Origin: Pseudomonas chlororaphis subsp. aurantiaca
GTDB lineage: Bacteria; Pseudomonadota; Gammaproteobacteria; Pseudomonadales; Pseudomonadaceae
DNA length: 64,000 nt
Reading direction: 5' to 3'
Assembly (NCBI RefSeq): GCF_013466605.1
Contig: NZ_CP059162.1
Span: 1,798,001 to 1,862,000 of the forward strand
Notes under the pieces: generated by a model
What the model was told of the DNA's origin: nothing
What the model saw: the letters and a program-made list of their open reading frames with translations, nothing else
The model's database searches: none
Part shown: piece by piece, positions 1-8,945 of the stretch
Layout: each line of letters starts with the position of its first letter
How positions within the stretch are numbered: position 1 is the first letter of the stretch
Translations under genes and position numbers: made by a program

Positions 1-34
1 GCTGGCCCAGCAACTTGTCCCGCAGGTGGCCTGA
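1..34 (+). CDS. 3' end of an upstream gene (probably ParA-family ATPase), partial
   Basis: Read from base 2, ten sense codons (LAQQLVPQVA) end in TGA at 32-34. In Pseudomonas the gene before this pair of CheW genes is normally a ParA/MinD-like ATPase of the flagellar-chemotaxis operon, so this is probably its C-terminus. The assignment rests on gene order alone because too little sequence is present to recognise a domain. Confidence 0.4.
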   Translation, partial: LAQQLVPQVA

Positions 35-118
35 CGTGGCGGAGCATTCAAGTCTGCTGTCGGTCTGGCCGATAAACCCTACAGGTCACTGTGCTGGGTT
101 TTATCCGTGGGCATCCTC

Positions 119-1021
119 ATGAACCGTCCTGTCGACGTTACATCCCGGCCGCAGCTGGCGTTGCAGTCCTACCTGGACGCGTTGTTGCAGGACGCCACCG
201 AAGAAGAATTCGCGGTTCCCGAGGTGCTGCCGGAGGTTCAGTCAGCGGTAGAAGAGGTGGCGGTGTCGAGCGAGGTCCTGGATGAGTTCCAGGCCGCGGT
301 GCTCGAAGAACAGGCTCGCGATGCCCAGGTCCAGCGTACGCCGCCAGCCGCGGCTGTAGTCGCGCCGGTAGCGCGGGTCGAGGAATCCGTGGTTGTCCCC
401 GTGCTGGAGGCGCCCGCGCCATTGCCGGCCACCTTGTCGACCGTCGCGCCCTTGCTGCAAGGCCTGGTCGAGCCGGTGGTCGAGGTGCATCGGCCGCCCA
501 GCAGCACACCACCCCCGGTGGCGGGTGACGACCGGCCGAGCTGGGCGGCGGAACCCTTCGAATGCCTGCTGTTCGATGTCGCCGGGTTGACCCTGGCGGT
601 GCCGCTGGTCTGCCTGGGGTCGATCTACTCCCTGGCGGGGCATGAACTGACGCCGCTGTTCGGCCAGCCGGAATGGTTCCTCGGGATCCTGCCGAGCCAG
701 GCCGGCAACCTGAAGGTGCTGGATACCGCGCGCTGGGTGATGCCCGACCGCTACCGCGACGACTTCCGCCAGGGCCTGCAGTACGTGATCTCGGTCCAGG
801 GCTATGAGTGGGGGCTGGCGGTGCATCAGGTCAGCCGCTCGTTGCGCCTGGACCCGAACGAAATCAAATGGCGCAGCCACCGTGGCCAGCGGCCATGGCT
901 GGCGGGTACGGTCATCGAGCACATGTGCGCGCTGCTGGACGTTTCCGAACTGGCCGAGCTGATCGCCAGCGGCGGGGCGAAACACATGGCTATCAGCAAA
1001 CCGGCGCCGAAGCCGATATAG
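119..1021 (+). CDS. CheW-domain protein with long N-terminal linker
   Basis: 300-residue CheW-like protein. Residues about 1-145 are low complexity, rich in Ala, Val, Glu and Pro, and look like a flexible linker. A CheW domain follows at about 147-285 (FECLLFDVAGLTLAVPLVCL opens it). CheW domains bridge chemoreceptors to the CheA kinase in the cytoplasmic array. The in-frame ATG at 119 is preferred to the GTG at 107 because it gives the MNRPVDV start I expect for Pseudomonas homologues; no strong ribosome site decides it. The gene lies just before the canonical cheW and probably belongs to the same operon. The long linker separates it from ordinary CheW of about 160 residues; a role as a second coupling or scaffold protein is inference. 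Confidence 0.88.
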   Translation: MNRPVDVTSRPQLALQSYLDALLQDATEEEFAVPEVLPEVQSAVEEVAVSSEVLDEFQAAVLEEQARDAQVQRTPPAAAVVAPVARVEESVVVPVLEAPAPLPATLSTVAPLLQGLVEPVVEVHRPPSSTPPPVAGDDRPSWAAEPFECLLFDVAGLTLAVPLVCLGSIYSLAGHELTPLFGQPEWFLGILPSQAGNLKVLDTARWVMPDRYRDDFRQGLQYVISVQGYEWGLAVHQVSRSLRLDPNEIKWRSHRGQRPWLAGTVIEHMCALLDVSELAELIASGGAKHMAISKPAPKPI

Positions 1022-1099
1022 ACCAACAACAGGCTGCGCCGACGGTGCAGCCACACAGAACACACACCGTTTCCAACGGTTTTTTGAGGGGTCAGGGGT

Positions 1100-1582
1100 A
1101 TGAATAAGTCGTCGTCTGCACAGAGTTCCGAAGATCCGATCCTGCAATGGGTAACCTTCAAGCTGGATAACGAGTCCTACGGCATCAATGTGATGCGCGT
1201 GCAGGAAGTCCTGCGCTACACCGAGATCGCGCCGGTGCCGGGTGCCCCGAGCTACGTACTGGGCATCATCAACCTGCGCGGCAACGTGGTGACCGTGATC
1301 GACACCCGCCAGCGTTTCGGCCTGGTGCCGACCGAGGTCAACGACAACACTCGCATCGTGATCATCGAAGCCGACAAGCAAGTGGTCGGGATCATGGTCG
1401 ACAGCGTGGCGGAAGTGGTTTACCTGCGTCAGTCGGAAGTCGAGACCGCACCGAACGTCGGTAACGAAGAGTCGGCCAAGTTCATCCAGGGCGTGTGCAA
1501 CAAGAACGGCGAGCTGCTGATTCTGGTTGAGCTGGACAAGATGATGAGCGAAGAAGAGTGGTCGGAACTGGAGAGTATCTGA
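1100..1582 (+). CDS. cheW: chemotaxis coupling protein CheW
   Basis: 160-residue protein that is almost entirely one CheW domain (about residues 16-155). It couples methyl-accepting chemoreceptors to the CheA histidine kinase at the inner membrane. Typical family segments are visible: ILQWVTFKLDNESYGINV at the start, VLGIINLRGNVVTVIDTR in the middle and GELLILVELDKMM near the end. The start ATG is preceded by GAGGGGTCAGGGGT, a usable ribosome site. It follows the larger CheW-domain gene by about 80 bases and is directly followed by the DUF2802 gene, as in other Pseudomonas chemotaxis loci. Confidence 0.96.
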   Translation: MNKSSSAQSSEDPILQWVTFKLDNESYGINVMRVQEVLRYTEIAPVPGAPSYVLGIINLRGNVVTVIDTRQRFGLVPTEVNDNTRIVIIEADKQVVGIMVDSVAEVVYLRQSEVETAPNVGNEESAKFIQGVCNKNGELLILVELDKMMSEEEWSELESI

Positions 1583-1975
1583 TTGATTCTCGAGGTTGCG
1601 GTTATTGTCCTGTTCCTCTTGTGGGCAGGCACGCTGGCGATGTTCCTGGCCTACATCCGCGCTCAGCGGCAGATTGCCGCCCAGCAGGCCCATGGCGATG
1701 CGCTGCGCGATCAGCGCATCAAGGACCTGGCCAAGCGCGTCGACGATTACCAGAACGGTACGGTGCGCATGGGCGAGGACCTGCATGAGCTGCGCGCGGT
1801 GGTCGGCCCGTTGCCGGACAAGCTGGCCCAGCTGGAGCAGCGCGATCCGTCGAGCCTGTCCTTCGCCCAGGCCGCGCGCCTGGTGGGCATGGGCGCCAGC
1901 GTCGACGAACTCACTCAGTCCTGCGGCTTGACCCAGGCCGAGGCCGAGTTGATGAGCAAGCTGCACAAGAGCTGA
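1583..1975 (+). CDS. DUF2802 family membrane-anchored protein
   Basis: 130-residue protein starting at a TTG that immediately follows the cheW stop codon, so translation is probably coupled. Residues about 3-24 form one hydrophobic membrane segment. A charged helical region (residues 28-75) follows, and the C-terminal part (about 85-125, FAQAARLVGMGASVDELTQS) is the helix-turn-helix-like conserved part of DUF2802. No biochemical function is known to me. Its constant position at the end of the Pseudomonas flagellar/chemotaxis operon suggests a link to motility, which is inference. Confidence 0.85.
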   Translation: MILEVAVIVLFLLWAGTLAMFLAYIRAQRQIAAQQAHGDALRDQRIKDLAKRVDDYQNGTVRMGEDLHELRAVVGPLPDKLAQLEQRDPSSLSFAQAARLVGMGASVDELTQSCGLTQAEAELMSKLHKS

Positions 1976-1983
1976 AATCCCTC

Positions 1984-2098
1984 TGTAGCCGCTGCCGCAG
2001 GCTGCGCCAAGGCCGAAGGCCTTCAGCGATCCTGAGATCCCTGCGGCCGTTCCCCGAACGCGACCCGGGCCGATCGCAGCCTGCGGCGACGGCTACAG
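1984..2098. repeat. REPIN (paired inverted REP elements)
   Basis: TGTAGCCGCTGCCGCAGGCT at the left end is mirrored by an inverted copy ending CGGCGACGGCTACA at the right end, with about 65 bases between. The same pair recurs at about 19445, 22347, 24297 and 26889. It fills the space between two convergent genes and could fold into a long hairpin in either transcript. Confidence 0.85.
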
Positions 2099-2099
2099 A

Positions 2100-2429
2100 T
2101 CAGTAATCATCCCCGCTTTGCGTCACATCCTTCTCCAGCGCCGCTTCCTGCGGCTCATGCCCGGCCGGGAACTTGCCCTTGAGGTTCCAGGCGAAGGCAA
2201 TGATTTCGGCGATGGTCCGATACAACTCCTCGGGAATGCTGTCGCCCAGTTCCATGCGCGCCAGCAGCTTCACCAGCTCGGCGTTCTCATAGATCGGCAC
2301 TTCATAGTCGCGGGCGATTTTCAGGATGGCTTCGGCCAGTTCGTCGTCGCCCTTGGCGGTCAGCGTGGGGGCGTGCTGGCCGTCGTACTTGAGGGCGATG
2401 GCCTGGCGTGGCGGGTTGGGATTATTCAT
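2100..2429 (-). CDS. FlhB C-terminal-domain-like protein (FlhX type)
   Basis: 109-residue protein matching only the cytoplasmic C-terminal part of FlhB/YscU export-gate proteins. It begins at the segment that follows the autocleavage site (AIALKYDGQHAPTLTAKG) and continues through VPIYENAELVKLLARMELGD and EELYRTIAEIIAFAWN. There are no membrane helices and no NPTH cleavage motif. In full-length FlhB this domain switches flagellar export specificity together with FliK. Here the gene overlaps the preceding FliK-like gene by four bases (ATGA), so the two are co-translated. Free-standing FlhB C-domains are known as FlhX in some bacteria; whether this one substitutes for the FlhB tail is inference. 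Confidence 0.85.
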   Translation of the reverse strand: MNNPNPPRQAIALKYDGQHAPTLTAKGDDELAEAILKIARDYEVPIYENAELVKLLARMELGDSIPEELYRTIAEIIAFAWNLKGKFPAGHEPQEAALEKDVTQSGDDY

Positions 2430-3997
2430 GCGGTTTCATCGACCCAGCGTTGTTCCAGTCGGGTTTTCGGGCCTTGCGGCGGTGTGCCGAGATGGCAGTC
2501 CAGGTCGCCGACATCCAGGCCGGATGCGAGCAGCCGTTCACGCAGGCTGCCCAGATGGCTTTCTATCAGGCTCGCGGTAAACGGCCGCTCGGCCCAGAGC
2601 TGGCTGGACAGGCGGCCCTTGAGCAATTGCGCCTGCACCTGCAGCGGGCCCAGGGGTTCGAGGTCGAACGCCAGTTCGACGCGCCACAGCTGCTGTTTCG
2701 GTTCGCGTTCCTGGCGTTTTTCCTCGGGTGGTTTTTCCGCCGGGTCTTCGCGCTGGAACTTGACCTGCAAGGGCACGACGTCCTGCATCGTGCGCATCGG
2801 GATTTCCAGCTGCCAGGTGGTCAGCAGTCGGCCGTCATCGGTCAGGCCGCTCTGTTCCAGGCTCGCCAGCTGATGGCTCTGCAAGCGCGAAACGGCAGCC
2901 GCGGCCAGGCGCAGCAGATGTTCCAGGTCGCCTTCCTCTTCGAGGCTTTGCAGCAGCCGCGAGGGCAGGGGAAAGCCACTCGGCTGGGGCTTGGCGCTGA
3001 CCTGGCCGAGGGTGCCCAGGGCGCTGCGCACGAAGCTCGGCAGCACCTGGGCCAGGGTATTGGCGGCGATGATCGCGTTGAAACTGGTGCTGGCCGGCAG
3101 GCCAGGCGTCATCTGGGCGATCAGACGCAGCAGGTTGCCTTTCAGGTCGCCGGCCAGGGCCGGATTGTCGCCGGCCAGCAGCCGCGATTCGAGGAAGGTG
3201 CCGCTGTTGCCCAGGGCCTGGGCCAGCGCCTTGGGGTTGCTCAGTTGCTGCAGGTCGGGCAGGCCGGCGAGCAGCTTGTCCACCGCGGCGCGCAGCTCGC
3301 TGGAGGCTCTGTCGGACGGCGGCAGATTCTGCAAGGCATTGATCAGGCCGGTCAGCGAGGCCTGGCGTCTTTGCTGGGTGGCCAGTTGCTGGGCGATCGC
3401 CAGTTGCTCCTGGCGCCCGCTCAGCGGCACCAGGCTCAAGCTTTGCGAGCCCTGCACCAGGGCGCTCAGCAGGCTGCCGATGCGCAAGGGTTGCGGGCTG
3501 TCGATGCTCAGGGTGCTGCCGCTCAGGGCGGTGTTGAGCAGGCTCACCAGCGAGCGATAGACCGCCGGCTGTCCGGCTGCCTGGGGCTGCAGCTGGGTGG
3601 TCAGCACCTTGCCTTGCAGCAGGGTGCCCACTGGAAGCTGCGCGGTGTCGAGGCGGGTCAGGGTGGCGACGCTGGCGGCAATCGCCTGCTGCACGGTGAT
3701 GGCCAGGTTGCCGGCCGACGGCTGGGTCACCGCCAGGCTGGTGCCCAGGGGCAGTGGCTGGCTGCTGGTGGCCTGGACGGTGGTTTGCCGGCCGCTGTCG
3801 AGGCTCAGCTTGAGCAACAGCTGGAACGTCTGGTCCGTCTGCTTGAGCGACAGCACTTCGGCCTTGGCCGATTGGCCGGCGGCGATCAGGCCCTCCAGCG
3901 GCTGCAGCAATTTGAGCAGCTCACCGCCGATCGGCAGCGCGCGCACGGTTCCCGGCGTCAGCTGTGGCAGCGGAGGAAGGGTGATTTCGCCTGTCAT
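2426..3997 (-). CDS. FliK-like flagellar hook-length control domain protein
   Basis: 523 residues from the preferred ATG at 3997 (MTGEITLPPL); an open frame extends 32 codons further upstream but has no protein-like character. The middle is Leu/Gln/Ser-rich and probably disordered. The C-terminal region, about residues 370-500, resembles the Flg_hook domain (LAFDLEPLGPLQVQAQLLKG). FliK proteins act as a secreted ruler and then contact the FlhB C-domain to switch substrate class. Pseudomonas keeps fliK itself in the fliKLMNOPQR region, so this copy beside a solo FlhB C-domain is probably a paralogue. Its 3' end overlaps the FlhX-like gene. Confidence 0.82.
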   Translation of the reverse strand: MTGEITLPPLPQLTPGTVRALPIGGELLKLLQPLEGLIAAGQSAKAEVLSLKQTDQTFQLLLKLSLDSGRQTTVQATSSQPLPLGTSLAVTQPSAGNLAITVQQAIAASVATLTRLDTAQLPVGTLLQGKVLTTQLQPQAAGQPAVYRSLVSLLNTALSGSTLSIDSPQPLRIGSLLSALVQGSQSLSLVPLSGRQEQLAIAQQLATQQRRQASLTGLINALQNLPPSDRASSELRAAVDKLLAGLPDLQQLSNPKALAQALGNSGTFLESRLLAGDNPALAGDLKGNLLRLIAQMTPGLPASTSFNAIIAANTLAQVLPSFVRSALGTLGQVSAKPQPSGFPLPSRLLQSLEEEGDLEHLLRLAAAAVSRLQSHQLASLEQSGLTDDGRLLTTWQLEIPMRTMQDVVPLQVKFQREDPAEKPPEEKRQEREPKQQLWRVELAFDLEPLGPLQVQAQLLKGRLSSQLWAERPFTASLIESHLGSLRERLLASGLDVGDLDCHLGTPPQGPKTRLEQRWVDETA

Positions 3998-4028
3998 CTG
4001 GACACAACCTGTGGAGAAATAAGCCCTC

Positions 4029-4055
4029 TTGAGAGTAGGGCATCGCATGTATAAT
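4029..4055 (+). promoter_or_regulatory. candidate sigma-70 promoter for the ccm operon
   Basis: A perfect TATAAT at 4050-4055 has TTGAGA at 4029-4034, a spacing of only 15 bases. It reads toward ccmA, giving a leader of about 130 bases. The short spacer lowers confidence. Confidence 0.4.
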
Positions 4056-4195
4056 GCCGCCCGTCTTCGGGGGGCGTGGCGAAAACATCGCAAAAGTTTG
4101 ACGCAGCTCTCTGGAACAGGCCGCCGATGCGTTTATTCTGCATCTCTTTAACGGCTGCTCCACTGCCGACTTGAACCGTAAAGGCCCGCGATCAT

Positions 4196-4831
4196 TTGAC
4201 CAGTCCTCTTCTAGAAGCCGTAGCGCTTGCCTGTGAGCGCGACCTGCGGCTGCTCTTCGAAAAGCTCGAACTGCGTCTGGCCAGCGGCGACATGTTGCAG
4301 ATCAGCGGTCCCAACGGCAGCGGCAAGACCAGCCTGTTGCGCCTGCTGGCGGGGCTGATGCAGCCGACCAGCGGCCAGGTGCTGCTCAACGGCCAGCCGC
4401 TCAACGCCCAGCGTGCGGAGCTGGCGCGCAACCTGTTGTGGATCGGCCATGCGGCCGGGATCAAGGACTTGCTGACCCCCGAGGAAAACCTCAGCTGGCT
4501 GTGCGCCCTGCATCAGCCCGCCGGGCGCGAGGCGATCTGGCAGGCCCTGGCGGCGGTCGGCCTGCGCGGCTTCGAGGATGTGCCCTGTCACACCCTATCC
4601 GCCGGCCAGCAGCGCCGGGTGGCGCTGGCCCGGTTGTACCTGGACAGCCCGCCGCTGTGGATTCTCGACGAACCCTTCACCGCCCTGGACAAGCAGGGCG
4701 TGGCGCAACTGGAAGAACACCTGGCCGGCCATTGCGAACGCGGCGGCATGGTGATCCTCACCACCCACCACACACTGGGCCGCATGCCGGCCGGCTATCG
4801 CGACATCGATCTGGGGCATTGGGCCGTATGA
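4196..4831 (+). CDS. ccmA: heme exporter ATP-binding protein CcmA
   Basis: 211-residue ABC ATPase, the cytoplasmic motor of CcmABCD, which loads heme onto CcmE and releases it for System I cytochrome c maturation. Walker A is GPNGSGKTS (residues 38-46). The signature LSAGQQRR, Walker [13 protein letters not shown] and the switch His in TTHH follow in order. The start is a TTG with AAAGG upstream; no better ATG precedes the conserved sequence. It opens a nine-gene ccm operon, and its stop overlaps the ccmB start (ATGA). Confidence 0.97.
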   Translation: MTSPLLEAVALACERDLRLLFEKLELRLASGDMLQISGPNGSGKTSLLRLLAGLMQPTSGQVLLNGQPLNAQRAELARNLLWIGHAAGIKDLLTPEENLSWLCALHQPAGREAIWQALAAVGLRGFEDVPCHTLSAGQQRRVALARLYLDSPPLWILDEPFTALDKQGVAQLEEHLAGHCERGGMVILTTHHTLGRMPAGYRDIDLGHWAV

Positions 4832-5496
4832 GTGTTTTCGGACTGCTGGTTGCCCGCGAATCCCGGCTGCTGTTCCGCCGTCCCGCGGAACTGGCCAACC
4901 CGCTGGTGTTTTTCGCCATTGTCGTCTCACTGTTCCCATTGGCGGTGGGACCTGAGACACAATTGTTGCAAACCTTGTCTCCAGGGCTAGTCTGGGTAGC
5001 GGCCTTATTATCGGTTTTGCTCTCGCTGGACGGGCTTTTTCGCAGTGATTTCGAGGACGGATCCTTGGAACAGTGGGTCCTTTCGCCGCACCCCCTGCCT
5101 CTTCTGGTTCTGGCCAAGGTGCTGGCACACTGGGCCTTCTCCGGCCTGGCACTGGTATTGCTTGCGCCCCTGTTGGCACTGATGCTCGGTCTGCCCACAG
5201 CCTGTCTGCCGGTGCTGTTACTGTCCCTGTTGCTGGGCACTCCGGTGCTCAGCCTGCTGGGAGCGGTGGGCGCGGCGTTGACGGTAGGACTCAAGCGTGG
5301 CGGCCTGTTGCTGGCGCTGCTGATCCTGCCCCTGTACATCCCGGTATTGATTCTCGGCAGCGGCGCCTTGCAGGCGGCCTTGCAGGGCATGCCGGCGACC
5401 GGTTATCTGCTGTGGCTTGGTAGCCTGACCGCCCTGGCAGTAACCCTGACACCTTTTGCAATAGCGGCTGGCCTGAAGATCAGCGTCGGCGAATAA
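4828..5496 (+). CDS. ccmB: heme exporter permease CcmB
   Basis: 222-residue integral membrane protein with about six hydrophobic helices and the usual opening [19 protein letters not shown]. It is the membrane partner of CcmA in the complex that drives heme-CcmE release. The start codon overlaps the ccmA stop by four bases. Length and order agree with other Pseudomonas ccm operons. Confidence 0.97.
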   Translation: MSVFGLLVARESRLLFRRPAELANPLVFFAIVVSLFPLAVGPETQLLQTLSPGLVWVAALLSVLLSLDGLFRSDFEDGSLEQWVLSPHPLPLLVLAKVLAHWAFSGLALVLLAPLLALMLGLPTACLPVLLLSLLLGTPVLSLLGAVGAALTVGLKRGGLLLALLILPLYIPVLILGSGALQAALQGMPATGYLLWLGSLTALAVTLTPFAIAAGLKISVGE

Positions 5497-5572
5497 TGAG
5501 GTCTGATCAAATTTTGATCAGTAAAGACCCTGGCCGTGCGTGACAACGCGCGGCACCCGTGATGGAAACAGT

Positions 5573-6328
5573 ATGAACTGGACCTGGTTTCATAAGCTCG
5601 GCTCGCCCAAGTGGTTTTACGGCATCAGCAGCAGGCTGTTGCCCTGGTTGAGCATCGCAGCGTTGCTGCTGATCACCGTTGGCGTCATTTGGGGCCTGGC
5701 CTTCGCGCCGCCGGACTATCAGCAAGGCAACAGCTTTCGCATCATCTACATCCACGTTCCCGCCGCCATGCTGGCCCAGTCCATCTACGTGATGCTGGCG
5801 GTGTGCGGGGTGGTGGGCCTGGTGTGGAAGATGAAACTGGCCGACGTCGCCCTGCAATGCGCGGCGCCCATCGGGGCCTGGATGACCGCCGTGGCGCTGG
5901 TCACCGGGGCCATCTGGGGCAAGCCGACCTGGGGCTCGTGGTGGGTCTGGGACGCACGCCTGACCTCCATGCTGATCCTGCTGTTCCTGTATTTCGGCCT
6001 GATCGCCCTGGGCAACGCCATCAGCAACCGCGACAGCGCCGCCAAGGCCTGCGCGGTGCTTGCCATCGTCGGGGTGATCAACATCCCGATCATCAAATAC
6101 TCGGTGGAGTGGTGGAACACCCTGCACCAGGGCGCGACCTTCACCCTCACCGAAAAGCCGGCGATGCCCGTCGAGATGTGGCTGCCGCTGTTGCTGACGG
6201 TATTGGGTTTCTATTGTTTCTTCGGCGCCGTGCTGTTGCTGCGCATGCGCCTCGAAGTGCTCAAGCGCGAAGCCCGCGCCAGCTGGGTCAGGGCCGAAGT
6301 GCAAAACAGCCTGGAGGCCGCATCATGA
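5573..6328 (+). CDS. ccmC: heme transporter/handler CcmC
   Basis: 251-residue protein with six membrane helices and the tryptophan-rich periplasmic heme-handling motif [11 protein letters not shown] of the HemeHandling family. Conserved His residues lie in YIHVPAAML and NTLHQGATF. CcmC holds heme and passes it to the CcmE histidine. The ATG at 5573 ([10 protein letters not shown]) is chosen over an upstream in-frame GTG at 5540 because the conserved family start lies here. It overlaps ccmD by four bases. Confidence 0.97.
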   Translation: MNWTWFHKLGSPKWFYGISSRLLPWLSIAALLLITVGVIWGLAFAPPDYQQGNSFRIIYIHVPAAMLAQSIYVMLAVCGVVGLVWKMKLADVALQCAAPIGAWMTAVALVTGAIWGKPTWGSWWVWDARLTSMLILLFLYFGLIALGNAISNRDSAAKACAVLAIVGVINIPIIKYSVEWWNTLHQGATFTLTEKPAMPVEMWLPLLLTVLGFYCFFGAVLLLRMRLEVLKREARASWVRAEVQNSLEAAS

Positions 6329-6501
6329 GTTTCGCTTCCTTCGCCGACTTTCTCGCCATGGGCCATCACGCCCTGTATGTCTGGTCAGCCTACGGCATCT
6401 GCCTGGTGGTGCTGGCCCTCAACGTGGCGGTGCCGTTGCTGGCCCGCAAGCGTTACCTGCAACAAGAGGCGCGTCGTCTGCGCCGGGAGAACAATCAGTG
6501 A
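6325..6501 (+). CDS. ccmD: heme exporter small subunit CcmD
   Basis: 58-residue protein with one membrane helix (about residues 17-40) and a basic, charged cytoplasmic tail ending RRLRRENNQ. CcmD stabilises the CcmABC-CcmE interaction and is needed to release holo-CcmE. It overlaps ccmC (ATGA) and ccmE (GTGA), so translation is coupled on both sides. Confidence 0.95.
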   Translation: MSFASFADFLAMGHHALYVWSAYGICLVVLALNVAVPLLARKRYLQQEARRLRRENNQ

Positions 6502-6953
6502 ATCCGCTGCGTAAAAAGCGTCTGTTGATCATCCTTGGCGTGCTGGGCGGCGTGGGCGTTGCCGTCGGCCTGGCGCTGAGCGCCCTGCAACAGAACATCA
6601 ACCTGTTCTACACCCCGACCCAGATCGCCAACGGCGAAGCCCCCCATGACACGCGGATCCGCGCCGGCGGCATGGTGCAGATGGGCTCGCTGCAACGCTC
6701 GGCGGATTCGCTGGACGTGCGTTTCGTGGTCACCGACTTCAACAAGGCCGTGACCATCACCTACCGCGGCATCCTCCCGGACCTGTTCCGCGAAGGGCAG
6801 GGCATCGTCGCCCTCGGCAAGCTCAACGCCGACGGGGTGGTGGTGGCCGACGAAGTGCTGGCCAAGCACGACGAGAAGTACATGCCGCCGGAAGTGACCA
6901 AGGCCCTGAAAGACAGTGGGCAAATGGCGCCGGCTCCGGCCAAGGAGGGCTGA
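6498..6953 (+). CDS. ccmE: heme chaperone CcmE
   Basis: 151-residue periplasmic heme chaperone with an N-terminal membrane anchor (residues 8-28) and an OB-fold domain. The covalent heme ligand is His124 in [12 protein letters not shown], with Tyr128 four residues on, the usual HxxxY arrangement. The start is GTG, overlapping the end of ccmD. It receives heme from CcmC and delivers it to CcmF. Confidence 0.97.
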   Translation: MNPLRKKRLLIILGVLGGVGVAVGLALSALQQNINLFYTPTQIANGEAPHDTRIRAGGMVQMGSLQRSADSLDVRFVVTDFNKAVTITYRGILPDLFREGQGIVALGKLNADGVVVADEVLAKHDEKYMPPEVTKALKDSGQMAPAPAKEG

Positions 6954-6956
6954 CCG

Positions 6957-8945
6957 ATGACATCCGCAATCTTCATTCCCGAGCTCGGCCATCTGGCGAT
7001 GATCCTGGCTCTGTGTTTTGCCCTGGTCCAGGCCGTGGTGCCGCTGCTCGGCGCCTGGCGCGGCGACCGTCTGTGGATGGGCCTGGCGCAGCCCGCGGCC
7101 TGGGGCCAGTTCGCCTTCCTGACCTTCGCCTTCGGCTGCCTGACCTACGCCTTCATGGTCGATGATTTCTCGGTGGCCTATGTCGCCAGCAACTCCAACA
7201 GCGCCTTGCCCTGGTACTACAAGTTCAGCGCGGTGTGGGGCGCCCACGAGGGCTCGTTGCTGCTCTGGGCGCTGATCCTCGGTGGCTGGACCTTCGCCGT
7301 GTCGGTGTTCTCCCGGCAGTTGCCGCAAGTGATGCTGGCGCGGGTGCTGGCGGTGATGGGCATGATCAGCACCGGCTTCCTGCTGTTCCTGATTGTCACT
7401 TCCAACCCCTTCGCGCGGATCCTGCCGCAGGTGCCCGGCGACGGCCGCGACCTCAACCCGCTGCTGCAGGACATCGGCCTGATCGTGCACCCGCCGATGC
7501 TCTACATGGGCTATGTCGGTTTCTCCGTGGCCTTCGCCTTCGCCATCGCCGCCTTGCTCGGCGGGCGCCTGGACGCGGCATGGGCGCGCTGGTCGCGGCC
7601 CTGGACCATAGTCGCCTGGGCATTCCTCGGCATCGGTATCACCCTCGGCTCCTGGTGGGCCTACTACGAACTCGGCTGGGGTGGCTGGTGGTTCTGGGAC
7701 CCGGTGGAAAACGCCTCGTTCATGCCGTGGCTGGTGGGCACCGCATTGATCCACTCGCTGGCGGTCACCGAAAAGCGCGGCGTGTTCAAGAGCTGGACCG
7801 TGTTGCTGGCCATCGCCGCGTTCTCCCTGAGCCTGCTGGGAACCTTCCTGGTCCGTTCCGGGGTGCTGACTTCGGTCCACGCCTTCGCCTCGGACCCCGA
7901 GCGCGGCGTGTTCATCCTGATTTTCCTGCTGTTCGTGGTCGGCGGTTCGCTGACTCTGTTCGCCCTGCGTGCGCCGGTGGTCAAGAGCCAGGTCGGTTTC
8001 AACCTGTGGTCGCGGGAAACCCTGCTGCTGGGCAACAACCTGGTGCTGGTGGTGGCGGCCTCGATGATCCTGCTGGGCACCCTGTACCCGCTGGTGCTGG
8101 ACGCCCTGACCGGGGCCAAGCTGTCGGTCGGCCCGCCGTACTTCAACGCACTGTTCATCCCGCTGATGGCGCTGCTGATGGTGGTGATGGCGGTCGGCGT
8201 GGTGGTGCGTTGGAAAGACACCCCGGTCAAATGGCTGGTGAGCATGCTGACCCCGGTACTGCTGGGCAGCGCCGCGCTGGCGGTGGTGGCCGGTATTGCC
8301 TATGGCGACTTCAACTGGGCGGTGCTGGCGACCTTCATGCTGGCGGCCTGGGTATTGCTCGCCGGGGTCCGCGATATCTTCGACAAGACCCGCCACAAAG
8401 GCCTGGTCAAGGGCCTGCCGGGCCTGACCCGCAGCTACTGGGGCATGCAACTGGCGCACCTGGGCATCGCGGTCTGCGCCCTGGGCGTGGTGCTGTCGAG
8501 TCAGAACAGCGCCGAGCGCGACTTGCGCCTGGAACCGGGCGAGTCCATGGACCTGGCCGGTTATCACTTCATCTTCGAGGGCGCCAAGCATTTCGAAGGC
8601 CCCAACTTCACTTCCGACAAGGGCACGGTGCGGGTGGTCCGCGACGGCAAGGAAATCGCCGTGCTGCACCCGGAAAAACGCCTCTACACGGTACAGAACT
8701 CGGTGATGACCGAGGCCGGGATCGACGCCGGTTTCACCCGTGACCTCTACGTCGCCCTCGGCGAGCCGCTGGGCGAGGGCGCCTGGGCCGTGCGGGTGCA
8801 CGTCAAGCCGTTCGTGCGCTGGATCTGGTTCGGCGGCCTGCTCACCGGTTTCGGTGGCCTGCTGGCGGCCCTCGACCGGCGTTATCGGGTCAAGGTGAAG
8901 ACCCGGGTGCGCGAAGCCCTGGGCATGACAGGAGCCACTGCATGA
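6957..8945 (+). CDS. ccmF: cytochrome c heme lyase subunit CcmF
   Basis: 662-residue polytopic membrane protein. The WWD motif is visible as GWGGWWFWDPVENASFMPWL, and the VWGAHEGSLLLW segment near residue 95 is typical. CcmF, with CcmH and CcmI, attaches heme to the CXXCH motif of apocytochromes c at the periplasmic face. Three bases separate it from ccmE, and its stop overlaps the ccmG start. Confidence 0.97.
   Translation: MTSAIFIPELGHLAMILALCFALVQAVVPLLGAWRGDRLWMGLAQPAAWGQFAFLTFAFGCLTYAFMVDDFSVAYVASNSNSALPWYYKFSAVWGAHEGSLLLWALILGGWTFAVSVFSRQLPQVMLARVLAVMGMISTGFLLFLIVTSNPFARILPQVPGDGRDLNPLLQDIGLIVHPPMLYMGYVGFSVAFAFAIAALLGGRLDAAWARWSRPWTIVAWAFLGIGITLGSWWAYYELGWGGWWFWDPVENASFMPWLVGTALIHSLAVTEKRGVFKSWTVLLAIAAFSLSLLGTFLVRSGVLTSVHAFASDPERGVFILIFLLFVVGGSLTLFALRAPVVKSQVGFNLWSRETLLLGNNLVLVVAASMILLGTLYPLVLDALTGAKLSVGPPYFNALFIPLMALLMVVMAVGVVVRWKDTPVKWLVSMLTPVLLGSAALAVVAGIAYGDFNWAVLATFMLAAWVLLAGVRDIFDKTRHKGLVKGLPGLTRSYWGMQLAHLGIAVCALGVVLSSQNSAERDLRLEPGESMDLAGYHFIFEGAKHFEGPNFTSDKGTVRVVRDGKEIAVLHPEKRLYTVQNSVMTEAGIDAGFTRDLYVALGEPLGEGAWAVRVHVKPFVRWIWFGGLLTGFGGLLAALDRRYRVKVKTRVREALGMTGATA

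Noticed and set aside
242..1966. Long frame antisense to the CheW genes and DUF2802
   Set aside because: Covered by three well-supported sense genes; sequence is a low-complexity mirror.
2408..4054. Sense-strand frame opposite the FliK-like gene
   Set aside because: Gln/Arg/Gly-rich shadow; the minus-strand protein has a recognisable C-terminal hook domain.
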